A model generated the notes under the pieces. The model ran no database searches. It saw nothing but the letters and a program-made list of their open reading frames with translations, and was not told the origin of the DNA. This document shows, in pieces, positions 43,500 through 51,998 of a DNA stretch of 64,000 bases (its first letter is position 1; each line of letters opens with the position of its first letter). The translations under genes and the position numbers were made by a program. The DNA comes from Mucilaginibacter dorajii (GTDB lineage: Bacteria > Bacteroidota > Bacteroidia > Sphingobacteriales > Sphingobacteriaceae). The stretch is from contig NZ_JANTYS010000019.1 of the NCBI RefSeq assembly GCF_024808255.1, forward strand, positions 1 through 64,000, written 5' to 3'.

Positions 43500-44372
43500 A
43501 TGGCCACATTGATAGACCTGATAGGCAACACGCCTATGGTTGAAATAAAGAAGCTTAACCCCAACCCCAATGTACAGATCTTTGCCAAGCTGGAGGGGAA
43601 TAACCCAGGTGGGAGTGTAAAAGACCGCGCGTCGCTCAACATGATCCGCAGTGCTATTGATAGGGGCGATATTAAGCCTGGCACTAAATTAATTGAAGCA
43701 ACAAGCGGCAATACCGGCATAGCCCTGGCCATGATAGCCCGTTTATTTGATTTAGAGATTGAACTGGTAATGCCATCAAACTCAACCCGCGAGCGCACCC
43801 TTACCATGGAAGCCTTTGGCGCCAAAGTAACGTTGCTTGAAGGCATTGAGCTTTGCCGCGATTACGCCGAGGAAAAAGCAGCCACCGGCGAGTTTTACCT
43901 GGTAAACCAGTTTGCCAACCCTGATAATTATGGCGCACACATTAAAACTACCGGTCCCGAAATTTGGCGCGATACCGAAGGTAAAATAACTCATTTTGTG
44001 AGTGCCATGGGTACAACCGGCACCATCATGGGTAACTCTATTTATCTTAAACAACAAAATCCCGATATACAAATTGTAGGCTGCCAGCCGACCGAAGGTT
44101 CGTCTATCCCCGGTATCCGCAGGTGGCCTGCCGCTTATTTGCCCAAAATATTTGACGCATCAAGAGTGGATAGGGTGCTGGATATCAGCGAGGAAGAAGC
44201 TACCCAAATGGCCCGCAAACTGGCCAAAGTTGAAGGAGTGTTTGCGGGTATGAGCAGCGGAGGCGCGTTATCAGCGGCCATTAAATTAGCATCAGAATTA
44301 ACCGAAGGCGTAATTGTATTTATCTGCTGCGATCGTGGCGACAGGTATTTAAGCAGCGAATTGTTTGGGTAG
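43500..44372 (+). CDS. cysM: Cysteine synthase B
   Basis: A 290-residue PLP enzyme that makes cysteine from O-acetylserine and sulfide or thiosulfate. The PLP lysine is in 'GGSVKDRAS', the phosphate and substrate loop is 'EATSGNTGIAL', and 'SAMGTTGTIMG' is the glycine-rich PLP phosphate site. 'GCQPTEGSSIPGIRRWP' is typical of the CysM branch. I take the ATG at 43500; the frame to 43434 adds an unrelated tail. It is monocistronic and is followed by a palindromic repeat. Confidence 0.95.
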   Translation: MATLIDLIGNTPMVEIKKLNPNPNVQIFAKLEGNNPGGSVKDRASLNMIRSAIDRGDIKPGTKLIEATSGNTGIALAMIARLFDLEIELVMPSNSTRERTLTMEAFGAKVTLLEGIELCRDYAEEKAATGEFYLVNQFANPDNYGAHIKTTGPEIWRDTEGKITHFVSAMGTTGTIMGNSIYLKQQNPDIQIVGCQPTEGSSIPGIRRWPAAYLPKIFDASRVDRVLDISEEEATQMARKLAKVEGVFAGMSSGGALSAAIKLASELTEGVIVFICCDRGDRYLSSELFG

Positions 44373-44446
44373 AATATAAACAGCTAAAGTTCCGCGACCT
44401 TGTAGCGGTGCTTCGTGTCTACCCATGACGTTTTGTAAAAAATGTT

Positions 44447-44533
44447 TGTCATCCTGAGGAACGAAGGATCTTCTTCGCCCTGCTAATTACAGACTTTTAT
44501 AGTGAAGAAGATTCTTCGTTCCTCAGAATGACA
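44447..44533. repeat. Palindromic intergenic repeat, family F
   Basis: The outer arms are 'tgtcatcctgaggaacgaag' and the complement 'cttcgttcctca-gaatgaca', with inner pairing 'gatcttcttc' against 'gaagaagattc'. It resembles family A in design but has its own sequence. It lies in the 272-bp gap between cysM and the convergent TonB-like gene, where there is no gene. Confidence 0.8.
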
Positions 44534-44644
44534 GGATAGAGAGTACTGGTTTTACATCATTTTCACCTTCAGAGCCCCCCGGGGTTTACAACTCCTAATG
44601 GCGATGCTTTGTGCTTTAAACAGCCTTATAACCCCAACCACCAA

Positions 44645-45142
44645 CTACTGCCCCAAATCGTAATTAACTATCACCGTTGGCAATAATGTAGCATTATCTA
44701 AGGGGATCTGATTACCCGCAGTAATGGGTTTACGTTTAGCATAAAAATCATACACCTTCATTACCAAAGCCTTACTGGGTATAGCCGGCGGATTAAACGC
44801 GATAGAAAACGGCAAGATAAAATCGTGCGTTTTTTCATGATCGGGGATAATCCATTTATGATTTGACTTTTTAAGCGCCTCAATGATCGGTGCTGTTAAA
44901 ATGTAATCATCTGCCTGGTAAATCACTATGCGGCTTATAGTGCCTTTGGTATCGGCAGTAAATTTAAAAACCGCGGTACCGGTAGCCTTTGCCTTTACAA
45001 TCTCGGGCGATACCACCAGGCTATCTTTAAAAAAGCTGGTCATCACCGGCGCGCCTCCCTGGAAAGGGAAGGCCAGCTCCGTTTGAGCCATGCTGTAGAC
45101 AGATGATAAAACGGCTATTACTAATAATATGATCTTTTTCAT
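44645..45142 (-). CDS. Secreted TonB-C-terminal-like protein, unknown
   Basis: A 165-residue protein with a signal peptide ending near 'VYSMAQ'. The middle ('GTAVFKFTADTKGTISRIVI') resembles the TonB C-terminal beta-alpha-beta fold found in many Bacteroidota periplasmic proteins, but the 'YP' and 'P..F' signatures are weak. It lies 24 bp after the RNA methyltransferase gene on the same strand and may share its transcript. Function unknown. Confidence 0.7.
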   Translation of the reverse strand: MKKIILLVIAVLSSVYSMAQTELAFPFQGGAPVMTSFFKDSLVVSPEIVKAKATGTAVFKFTADTKGTISRIVIYQADDYILTAPIIEALKKSNHKWIIPDHEKTHDFILPFSIAFNPPAIPSKALVMKVYDFYAKRKPITAGNQIPLDNATLLPTVIVNYDLGQ

Positions 45143-45166
45143 TCGTGTGTTCTTTTATTAACGTTG

Positions 45167-46351
45167 TTATTTAGGCTGCGGGCGCTCACTTGGGTCGCGC
45201 TTGCTGCCATCATACAACTCATACTCAAATAAGCGGCAATCCAGCTTGCCATTATAAAACTCAATCCGGCGTGATGGGCGCAGTCCAATCTTTTTAGCCA
45301 GATCCGGGTTGCCGGTAAAAACATAGCCCCTGTAGCCAAGGCATTTCTTTTTCAAGAAATCGCCTACACGTTTATAAGTAGCTTCCAGTTTGCTGTGTAC
45401 GCCTAAACGCTCGCCGTATTCCGGGTTAAACATTACTACACCGGCCCCTTCGGGCACATCGGTTTCTTCAAAATCACAAACAGCAAAATCAATTAAATGT
45501 TCTACCCCAGCGGTTTTCGCATTCTTTTGGGCAATATCAACCGCATCCTGTGAAATATCCGTAGCTATAATTTTAAAGCCAATCTCTTTTTTTGCTTTGT
45601 CTTTTAATTTACGGCGCTCGATAAAAAATACCGTTTCATCGTATCCCATAATGTGCATAAACCCATAATTCATCCGGAACAAGCCCGGGTGTTTGTCGGT
45701 AGCCAGCAGAGCAGCCTCTATAGCTAAGGTACCAGAGCCACACATCGGGTTGATGAAGGTACTGTTACGATCCCAATTGGTAGCCATAATGGTTGATGTG
45801 GCCAGCGCCTCCAGCATGGGGGCTTTGCCCGGTATTTTGCGGTAGCTGTGTTTGGCCAGCGTTTCGCCCGATGTATCTAAAAAGATATCGGCCTCATTAT
45901 CCTGCCAGTACAGGTGTACTACGGTTTTGTTGGCTTCGGCGCCAGAGTTTGGGCGGATGCCTTTTACCTCTTTGATCCTGTCAACAACAGCATCCTTAAC
46001 CTTTACGTTGGCGAACAAAGGGGTAAGGATGTGCTCGTTATTTACGTTTGATGTTACCGAAAAGTATCCGCTAAAATCAATCAGCTTTTCCCATTCAATG
46101 GTAACCAGCTCTTCGTAAAGTTCTTTAGGATCGGCCGCTTTAAAGCTTTTGATCAAATATAATATCTGGCTTGCGCAGCGCAGGTTTAAGTTAAGCGCAA
46201 TGGTATCTGTAATGGTGCCCAACAGCTCAACCCCGGTTTGAAAAACGCGGGTTGGCTTATAGCCCAAAGCTTCTACTTCCTGTTGAAGGTAGCTCGACAG
46301 CCTTTTGTTACAGGTGATTATGATTTTACTCTCGGTGTGGAAAACTTGCAT
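45167..46351 (-). CDS. THUMP-domain class I RNA methyltransferase (RlmL-like)
   Basis: A 394-residue SAM-dependent RNA methyltransferase of the YpsC/RlmL N-terminal type, which in relatives makes m2G in 23S rRNA. Residues ~1-165 form the ferredoxin-like plus THUMP RNA-binding part. The SAM and catalytic motifs are 'FINPMCGSGTLAIEAALLA' and 'VMFNPEYGERLG'; the usual NPPY reads NPEY here, a variant common in Bacteroidota. The exact target base is inferred only from the family. Confidence 0.9.
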   Translation of the reverse strand: MQVFHTESKIIITCNKRLSSYLQQEVEALGYKPTRVFQTGVELLGTITDTIALNLNLRCASQILYLIKSFKAADPKELYEELVTIEWEKLIDFSGYFSVTSNVNNEHILTPLFANVKVKDAVVDRIKEVKGIRPNSGAEANKTVVHLYWQDNEADIFLDTSGETLAKHSYRKIPGKAPMLEALATSTIMATNWDRNSTFINPMCGSGTLAIEAALLATDKHPGLFRMNYGFMHIMGYDETVFFIERRKLKDKAKKEIGFKIIATDISQDAVDIAQKNAKTAGVEHLIDFAVCDFEETDVPEGAGVVMFNPEYGERLGVHSKLEATYKRVGDFLKKKCLGYRGYVFTGNPDLAKKIGLRPSRRIEFYNGKLDCRLFEYELYDGSKRDPSERPQPK

Positions 46352-46435
46352 ATTGAATTTGCAAATTTATGAATTAAAAACCCCCTATTTTAATTTCTTA
46401 TCTATTAACTTTACATTTTAAATTATTTGAAGATT

Positions 46436-46801
46436 ATGGAAGTTAAAGGTAAAGTACACGAAGTGTCGCCAACACAGCAAGTAACTGATTCATTGAAGAA
46501 ACGCGAACTGATATTAGAGTACGTTGAGAATCCTCAATATCCCGAATATTTGAAGTTTGAAGCCATCCAGGATCGTTGCGCTTTGATAGATAATGTTAAA
46601 ATTGGTGACGACGTTGAGGTTTCCTTTAACCTTAAAGGTCGCCCATGGACAGATAAAACCGGCAAAAAAAGCTATTTTAACTCATTACAGCTTTGGAAAA
46701 TAACTGTATTAGCCGGTGCAGGCGCAGCCTCAACACCAGAATATGCAGCACCAGCAGCAGATATCAGCTCATCAAGCGATGACGACGATTTGCCTTTCTA
46801 A
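46436..46801 (+). CDS. DUF3127 domain-containing protein
   Basis: A 121-residue protein beginning 'MEVKGKVHEVSPTQQV'. The core 'KRELILEYVENPQYPEYLKFEAI' and 'DDVEVSFNLKGRPW' match the DUF3127 family, a Bacteroidota-specific OB-fold-like protein. The Ala-rich linker and acidic tip 'SSSDDDDLPF' closely resemble the C-terminal tip of single-stranded DNA-binding protein, which suggests binding to nucleic acid or SSB partners. The ATG at 46436 is preferred to the upstream TTG. Confidence 0.88.
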   Translation: MEVKGKVHEVSPTQQVTDSLKKRELILEYVENPQYPEYLKFEAIQDRCALIDNVKIGDDVEVSFNLKGRPWTDKTGKKSYFNSLQLWKITVLAGAGAASTPEYAAPAADISSSSDDDDLPF

Positions 46802-46824
46802 GCATTCATCGTAAAAAATATTGA

Positions 46825-46856
46825 TAAAAGAGGCCTCCTTATCGGGGGCTTTTTCT
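46825..46856 (+). terminator. Rho-independent terminator after the DUF3127 gene
   Basis: 'aaaagaggcctcc', loop 'ttatc', then 'gggggcttttt' forms a GC-rich stem followed by a T run. It ends about 55 bp past the stop codon. Confidence 0.75.
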
Positions 46857-46988
46857 GTTTACAGCACTTTTTAGTCCCCAATTATCAATAGCTATAAATT
46901 GATGGCAATTGGCTATCTTTCAAACTGTTATTGGCAATTAACATTTGTTAAATTTTGTTAAAAGCCGCTTTTGTTGGCTTATTTAAAA

Positions 46989-46996
46989 TATTTTTG
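46989..46996 (+). promoter_or_regulatory. Possible -7 element for the histidine kinase
   Basis: 'tatttttg' matches TAnnTTTG exactly. A TTG at 46971-46973 is 15 bp upstream, a little close for the usual spacing. The start codon would be only 11 bp downstream, giving a very short leader. Confidence 0.35.
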
Positions 46997-47007
46997 CTTG
47001 TTAACAA

Positions 47008-48822
47008 ATGAAAAAACGCAGCATAGGTTTGATTATTGGCTTAATGGGGCTTGCACTTTTGGGTGTAATGGCTATGCAATTGTACTTTTTAAAGCAATCG
47101 TACAAAATGCAATCAGAGCTGTTTGATAGTACCGTGAGGGAAGCCCTAAGCAACGTGGTATCAAAAGTAACCAAACAGGATGCCAACAATTTTTTAAACG
47201 CCAAAGCGCTTGATAGGGTAAACAGCCTCGATCAATCGGGCATAAAAGTAGTTAAAAGCAGTACCAACAGGCTTTACGCCGTTAAATCAACCAAGAAACA
47301 AACCGTTAGGGAAAAAAAGATTGCCTTGCTGCGCGACAGTCTGGAGCGCATGGTTAACCACAAAAAGCTGGATGATGAGTTGAGCGACCTGCTACAACAG
47401 GAAGGCACCGTTGATATCAAAGTAACCCTTGCCCAGTTCACAGACGACCAGGGCGTAGTACACGCCAGCTATAAACAACAGGTAATTGGCACCCACATTA
47501 CCCACGCCCTAAAAGTGCCGAAAAAGCTTCATAAGTACGATACGCTGCGTTATGAGTATCCCGACCCGCAATTTGGCAAACAGGTGATCTCGATCCCCCG
47601 TATTAACCCGCTTTGGCAGCGCGAGCAACAACGCAAGCAGAAAGAGCGCCAGGTTGCCCAGATCAAAAAAATGCTGGTGACCGACTCGCTACAAAATCTA
47701 CACACCAGCGAAAGCAAAACCAACGTTATTGAAAACCTTGCTTTAGAGTATAGTAAAACAGGACAGTCGCTCACCAAGCGTTTAAATTTATTTTGGATAG
47801 ATACTTTGTTACGTTTTGAGCTGCATAGCAAAGGCATCAATTTACCTTTCAGTTATGAAATTACCAAAGCTAATAATGATTCGGTTATATTTTCAAAAGC
47901 CAACGACCTGGAGGGCAATAAGCCGGTATTTATTGAGGCCAATACTTACCAAACCACTATTTTTGGCAAAGATTTGATCAATGACCCTGGAAAGATCAGG
48001 CTGACCTTCCCGCAAAAAAACTCGCTCATCCTCGGGAATATGACCGCTACGGTAGGTACCTCTGGCGGATTACTTATCGTGCTATTGGTTTGTTTTGTTT
48101 ATACCATTTTTGCTATCCTCAAACAAAAAAAGGTATCTGAAATGAAAATAGACTTCATTAACAATATGACGCACGAGTTTAAAACGCCGGTGTCAACCAT
48201 TATGATTGCCAGCGAAGCTTTGCGTGATAAAGAGATCACCAGCGATCAAAATAGGATAACCCGGTTAGCTAACATAATTTTTGAAGAAAACGAACGTTTA
48301 GGCAGTCATATAGAACGTGTGCTGAATATTGCCCGTATTGAAAAAAATGATTTCAAGCTGGATAAAACGCCGCTTGATGTAAACGAAATGATAAGTGTTG
48401 TATTGGATAGCATGGCACTTAAACTGCATAAATGCAACGCCAAAACAACACTGCAGCTGGATGCCGAAAACGCGATCATCATTGCCGATGAGCTTCATTT
48501 TTCGAACGTTTTATATAACCTGGTTGATAACGCCATAAAATACAGTGCCGATAATCCGGATATTACCATTGGTACCTCCAATAAAAACGGGCAGGTGGTG
48601 ATAAGGGTGGCAGATAAAGGCATAGGCATGAGCCGCGACCAGCAAACCAGGATCTTTGAACAATTTTACCGTATCCCCACCGGTAACCTGCACGATGTTA
48701 AAGGATTTGGGCTGGGCTTAAGCTATGTTAACACCATAGTGAAACGTTTAAACGGAACCATCAGCGTAAAATCTGAACGGGAAAAAGGCTCAGAATTTGA
48801 ATTGAAGTTTGCGGCGATTTGA
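47008..48822 (+). CDS. Sensor histidine kinase
   Basis: A 604-residue membrane kinase. One helix at about 10-30, a long periplasmic sensor (about 35-345) of unknown ligand, a second helix at about 350-372, then the kinase core. The phospho-acceptor His is in 'FINNMTHEFKTPVSTIM' near residue 390; the ATP-binding boxes are 'NVLYNLVDNAIKYS' (N), 'VADKGIGM' (G1), 'IFEQFYRIP' (F) and 'GFGLGLSYV' (G2). It has no HAMP domain that I can see. It pairs with the response regulator 124 bp downstream. Confidence 0.94.
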   Translation: MKKRSIGLIIGLMGLALLGVMAMQLYFLKQSYKMQSELFDSTVREALSNVVSKVTKQDANNFLNAKALDRVNSLDQSGIKVVKSSTNRLYAVKSTKKQTVREKKIALLRDSLERMVNHKKLDDELSDLLQQEGTVDIKVTLAQFTDDQGVVHASYKQQVIGTHITHALKVPKKLHKYDTLRYEYPDPQFGKQVISIPRINPLWQREQQRKQKERQVAQIKKMLVTDSLQNLHTSESKTNVIENLALEYSKTGQSLTKRLNLFWIDTLLRFELHSKGINLPFSYEITKANNDSVIFSKANDLEGNKPVFIEANTYQTTIFGKDLINDPGKIRLTFPQKNSLILGNMTATVGTSGGLLIVLLVCFVYTIFAILKQKKVSEMKIDFINNMTHEFKTPVSTIMIASEALRDKEITSDQNRITRLANIIFEENERLGSHIERVLNIARIEKNDFKLDKTPLDVNEMISVVLDSMALKLHKCNAKTTLQLDAENAIIIADELHFSNVLYNLVDNAIKYSADNPDITIGTSNKNGQVVIRVADKGIGMSRDQQTRIFEQFYRIPTGNLHDVKGFGLGLSYVNTIVKRLNGTISVKSEREKGSEFELKFAAI

Positions 48823-48833
48823 GGGGGTGAGTC

Positions 48834-48946
48834 GGGAAGTCGGAAAAGTCCGTAAGTCTGAAAGAAGCTGCTTTTATGGCCGACAACAAATTTTACTAAT
48901 AACCTTCCGGATTTTCGGACTTTCCCGACTTCCGGACTAACATAAC
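48834..48946. repeat. Short repeated 'gaagtc/gactttc' units between kinase and regulator
   Basis: Units such as 'gtcgggaagtcggaaaagtc' at the start and 'ggactttcccgacttccgga' at the end are inverted copies of each other, so the spacer can fold into a long hairpin. It may reduce but not block read-through between the two genes. Confidence 0.6.
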
Positions 48947-49639
48947 ATGAAGAAAATACTACTGGTTGAGGACGATGCCAATTTGGGCTTGCTGTTACAG
49001 GATTACCTGCAGTTAAAAGGCAAGTTCGACGTTATTTTATGTAAAGACGGCGAAGAGGGGTTGCGCACTTTTACCAAACACACCTTTGATCTTTTGATCC
49101 TGGATGTAATGATGCCTAAAAAAGATGGCTTTACCTTAGGTAAAGACATCAGGAAAATTAACCCTACAGTACCTATTATTTTTGCTACCGCAAAAGGCAT
49201 GATAGAGGATAAAACCCAGGCCTTTAACCTTGGCGGCGATGATTACATCACCAAACCATTCCGTATTGAAGAGTTATTGCTACGCATAAACGCCTTGCTC
49301 AAACGCACCAGCGGTACCGAAAAAACCGAAGAGGAAAAACAAACCAGCTTTAAAATAGGCCGCTATACTTTTGATTATACCTCACAGATCATCAACATAG
49401 GCGAATCCAACCAAAAGCTATCAACCAAAGAAGCCGAGCTGCTGCGGTTATTATGCATGCGCAAAAACGAGGTACTTACACGCGAAGAAGCCCTGCTAAA
49501 CATATGGCACGATGATAACTACTTTAACGGTCGTAGTATGGATGTGTTCTTAAGCAAGATCCGCAAGTATTTGAAGGATGATCCTAATGTAGAGATCATC
49601 AACGTGCACGGCAGGGGCTATAAATTGCTGATCAATTAG
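48947..49639 (+). CDS. OmpR-family response regulator
   Basis: A 230-residue transcription regulator. The receiver domain holds the acidic pocket 'LVEDD' (7-10), the phosphorylated Asp53 in 'LLILDVMMPKKDGF', and the Lys in 'DDYITKPF'. The C-terminal half (about 135-230) is a winged-helix DNA-binding domain with 'LSTKEAELLRLL' and 'NVHGRGYKLLI'. It is the likely partner of the histidine kinase upstream. Target genes are not evident. Confidence 0.94.
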   Translation: MKKILLVEDDANLGLLLQDYLQLKGKFDVILCKDGEEGLRTFTKHTFDLLILDVMMPKKDGFTLGKDIRKINPTVPIIFATAKGMIEDKTQAFNLGGDDYITKPFRIEELLLRINALLKRTSGTEKTEEEKQTSFKIGRYTFDYTSQIINIGESNQKLSTKEAELLRLLCMRKNEVLTREEALLNIWHDDNYFNGRSMDVFLSKIRKYLKDDPNVEIINVHGRGYKLLIN

Positions 49640-50008
49640 GCTTTTTAAAATCTTATATCCTTATAGTAAATTAAGAAACTTGAATTAGAATAAACAGTTC
49701 TACCTGATGTTTTAAAAACGTTTGATTTTCAAAAGGAACATAATTTCCTGCAAATGCCCAGAAGCGCTGTAAACTAAACACAAGACTAATCAATAAAAGT
49801 GTAAACTTTTTCAGGACAACACAAACTATCTGACAGACATAAATGGTGACACTATTTTGTCAGTATAGACAGATAATATGAGTCTATTTTGGCCTTTTCT
49901 CCGATAAGTGATTGATGTACAGGAGTTAAGGTGTTCCACAGATTGGCCTTTTTGATAAAGCTCAATACATTGATTATCAACAATAAAGGTGTTCGGGGTG
50001 TTCCATGC

Positions 50009-50030
50009 GTTCCACCCGTTCCGGTGGAAC
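50009..50030. repeat. 22-bp 'gttccaccc' palindromic repeat, copy 2
   Basis: Identical over 22 bp to 21217-21238, again preceded by 'gtgttcca' units in the same direction. It directly precedes the 3' end of the decayed gene at 50060-50288. Confidence 0.8.
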
Positions 50031-50059
50031 ATTAGTATCGGCGATGAGCTAAATAAAAG

Positions 50060-50288
50060 CTATGTCGTTAAAAATGTTACCCATCGGGTTCTGAATTTTC
50101 TCCTACTGAATACGGTTTTATCCATTTTTGGAGGCTCGTTTTCAGGATAATTGCACAATGCTATTTAAACAAATAGCTATGCGTAGTCTTTCCTGCCATG
50201 TAAGGCTCTTATAATATGTAGCATGGTCGGCAGCCTCCTTGGCCGTTTGAGCTTTAAAAGCAGTTCGGTCTTATTTAAAATCGCTCAT
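50060..50288 (-). pseudogene. Decayed small gene, unknown family
   Basis: Reading the minus strand from the ATG at 50288 gives 'MSDFK', a TAA stop, then a protein-like run 'DRTAFKAQTAKEAADHATYY' and 'KSLTWQERLRIAICLNSI'. The frame then shifts by one base near 50155, after which 'LCNYPENEPPKMDKTVFSRR' continues to a stop at 50060. The helical 'A-Y-Y-K-L-W-Q-E-R-L' pattern and the 'NPPKMD' phrase remind me of small Bacteroidota proteins that occur beside nucleotidyltransferase-like toxins, but I cannot name the family. One premature stop plus one frameshift make a pseudogene the best reading. Confidence 0.6.
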
Positions 50289-50403
50289 AAATCAAATATA
50301 CCGCAAAAACTTTTACGTGTAACAACTTTGTTAAAGCACAATTTCGGTTTTATGCCGATTAATAAATAGGTTTGTTAACAACTGATCTCATTATTTATTA
50401 ACT

Positions 50404-51972
50404 ATGAAACGAAAATTACTTTTTTCATGCCTGCTTTCTGCGGGCATAAGCGCCCGGTTATTTGCCCAGGAGGCAGTAGACCAGGCGATGGTGCAAAAGA
50501 TAAGGGAAGAAGGTTTAAACCACTCCAAAGTGATGGAAACGGCTTTCTACCTTACCGATGTATCTGGTCCGCGTTTGGCAGGTTCGCCAGGCTTAAAACG
50601 CGCGCAAAACTGGGCCGTTGAACAACTGAAAACCTGGGGCATGAGCAATGCCAAATTAGAATCATGGGGCAAATTTGGTAAAGGCTGGGAAGTTCAAAAA
50701 AACTATGCGGCTATCACCGTTCCCTACTACCACGCTATCATCGCCATCCCTAAAGCCTGGACACCCGGCACCGGCGGCGCAATCAAAGGCGACGTAATGG
50801 TGATCAAAGCCGATTCATTGCCCGATTTAGATAAATACAAAGGCAAACTGGCTGGTAAAATTGTAATATTTGATACCAAACCACTTACCGAACGAACCTT
50901 TAAAGCCGATGCTGCCCGCTATACCGACGAAGAGCTTGATAAAATGGAAAAAGCAACCATGGCCCCCGCCCGCCAGCGTAATGCTTTTGATCCTAACTCG
51001 CCACAGTTTGCCGCTATGCGCAAGCTTCGTGCATTCCGTGCTACATTAGGCACATTTTTACAGGCCGAAAAAGTTGCCCTGCTACTAAGCCAAGCCCGTG
51101 GAACCGATGGCACCGTATTTACCACCAACGGCGCTTCTTATGCCGATACCGCTAAAGCCGTTGCACCCGAACTGGAAACCAGCAGCGAAGATTATCAGCG
51201 TATTTTACGTTTGGTAAACGCCGGCAAACCGGTACAAATGGAAGCCGATATTAAAACCCAGTTCTTCACCGATGACTTGCAGGGTTATGACGTAGTTGGC
51301 GAAATCCCTGGTACCGATAAAAAACTCAAAGACCAGGTAGTAATGATAGGTGGCCACCTTGATTCATGGCATGCCGCAACCGGCGCTACAGATAATGCTG
51401 CAGGCAGCGCGGTCATGTTAGAGGCCATGCGCATATTAAAGACCATCGGTTTTAAACCAAAACGAACCATCCGCATAGCGCTTTGGAGCTCTGAAGAGCA
51501 GGGCTTATTTGGCTCACGCGGTTACGTGCTCAACCACTTTGGCGATCCTAAAACCATGGAGTTAAAGCCCGAGCAGGCAAAACTATCAGCCTACTATAAC
51601 CTGGATAACGGCACGGGCAAAATCCGCGGTATTTACCTGCAAGGAGACTCAGCAGCCGGACCGATCTTTAAATCGTACCTGGAGCCTTTTAAAGACCTTG
51701 GTGCTACCACGGTAACCATCAGCAACACCGGCGGTACAGATCACCAGTCATTTGACGCGGTTGGCATTCCGGGCTTCCAGTTCATCCAGGATGCTATTGA
51801 TTACGGTTCACGTACACACCATAGCAACCAGGACACCTATGACAGGTTAGTTGAAGATGATTTGAAACAGGCTGCTACCATAGTTGCATCGTTTGTTTAC
51901 AACACCGCCCAGCGCGAGCAAATGATCCCGAGAAAAGAACTACCTAAGCCACAACCGGCAAGAGGGTTTTAA
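50404..51972 (+). CDS. M28 family zinc aminopeptidase, secreted
   Basis: A 522-residue protein with a signal peptide ending near 'ARLFAQ'. A protease-associated domain lies at about 130-250. The M28 zinc ligands can be followed: His and Asp in 'GGHLDSWHAATGATDNAAGS', the catalytic Glu pair in 'LWSSEEQGLFGSRGY', Asp in 'YYNLDNGTGK', and His in 'SRTHHSNQDTYDRL'. It should remove N-terminal residues from peptides in the periplasm or outside the cell. It is followed by the IS element, 27 bp before the left IS end. Confidence 0.93.
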   Translation: MKRKLLFSCLLSAGISARLFAQEAVDQAMVQKIREEGLNHSKVMETAFYLTDVSGPRLAGSPGLKRAQNWAVEQLKTWGMSNAKLESWGKFGKGWEVQKNYAAITVPYYHAIIAIPKAWTPGTGGAIKGDVMVIKADSLPDLDKYKGKLAGKIVIFDTKPLTERTFKADAARYTDEELDKMEKATMAPARQRNAFDPNSPQFAAMRKLRAFRATLGTFLQAEKVALLLSQARGTDGTVFTTNGASYADTAKAVAPELETSSEDYQRILRLVNAGKPVQMEADIKTQFFTDDLQGYDVVGEIPGTDKKLKDQVVMIGGHLDSWHAATGATDNAAGSAVMLEAMRILKTIGFKPKRTIRIALWSSEEQGLFGSRGYVLNHFGDPKTMELKPEQAKLSAYYNLDNGTGKIRGIYLQGDSAAGPIFKSYLEPFKDLGATTVTISNTGGTDHQSFDAVGIPGFQFIQDAIDYGSRTHHSNQDTYDRLVEDDLKQAATIVASFVYNTAQREQMIPRKELPKPQPARGF

Positions 51973-51998
51973 GGAATAACGTTATTGTGATTGAAAAA

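Larger units (their letters stand above)
49640..50403. other. Gene-poor region with iteron-like repeats and a decayed gene
   Basis: This 764-bp stretch holds several 'gtgttcca' units (about 49929-50030), the second copy of the 22-bp palindromic core at 50009-50030, and a decayed small gene on the minus strand at 50060-50288. The last ~110 bp before the M28 gene are AT-rich and should contain its promoter. Confidence 0.6.

Noticed and set aside
47008..49639. Hybrid two-component or BlaR-type control of the pigment cluster
   Set aside because: The kinase/regulator pair is 6 kb past the cluster with ordinary genes between; no shared site was seen.
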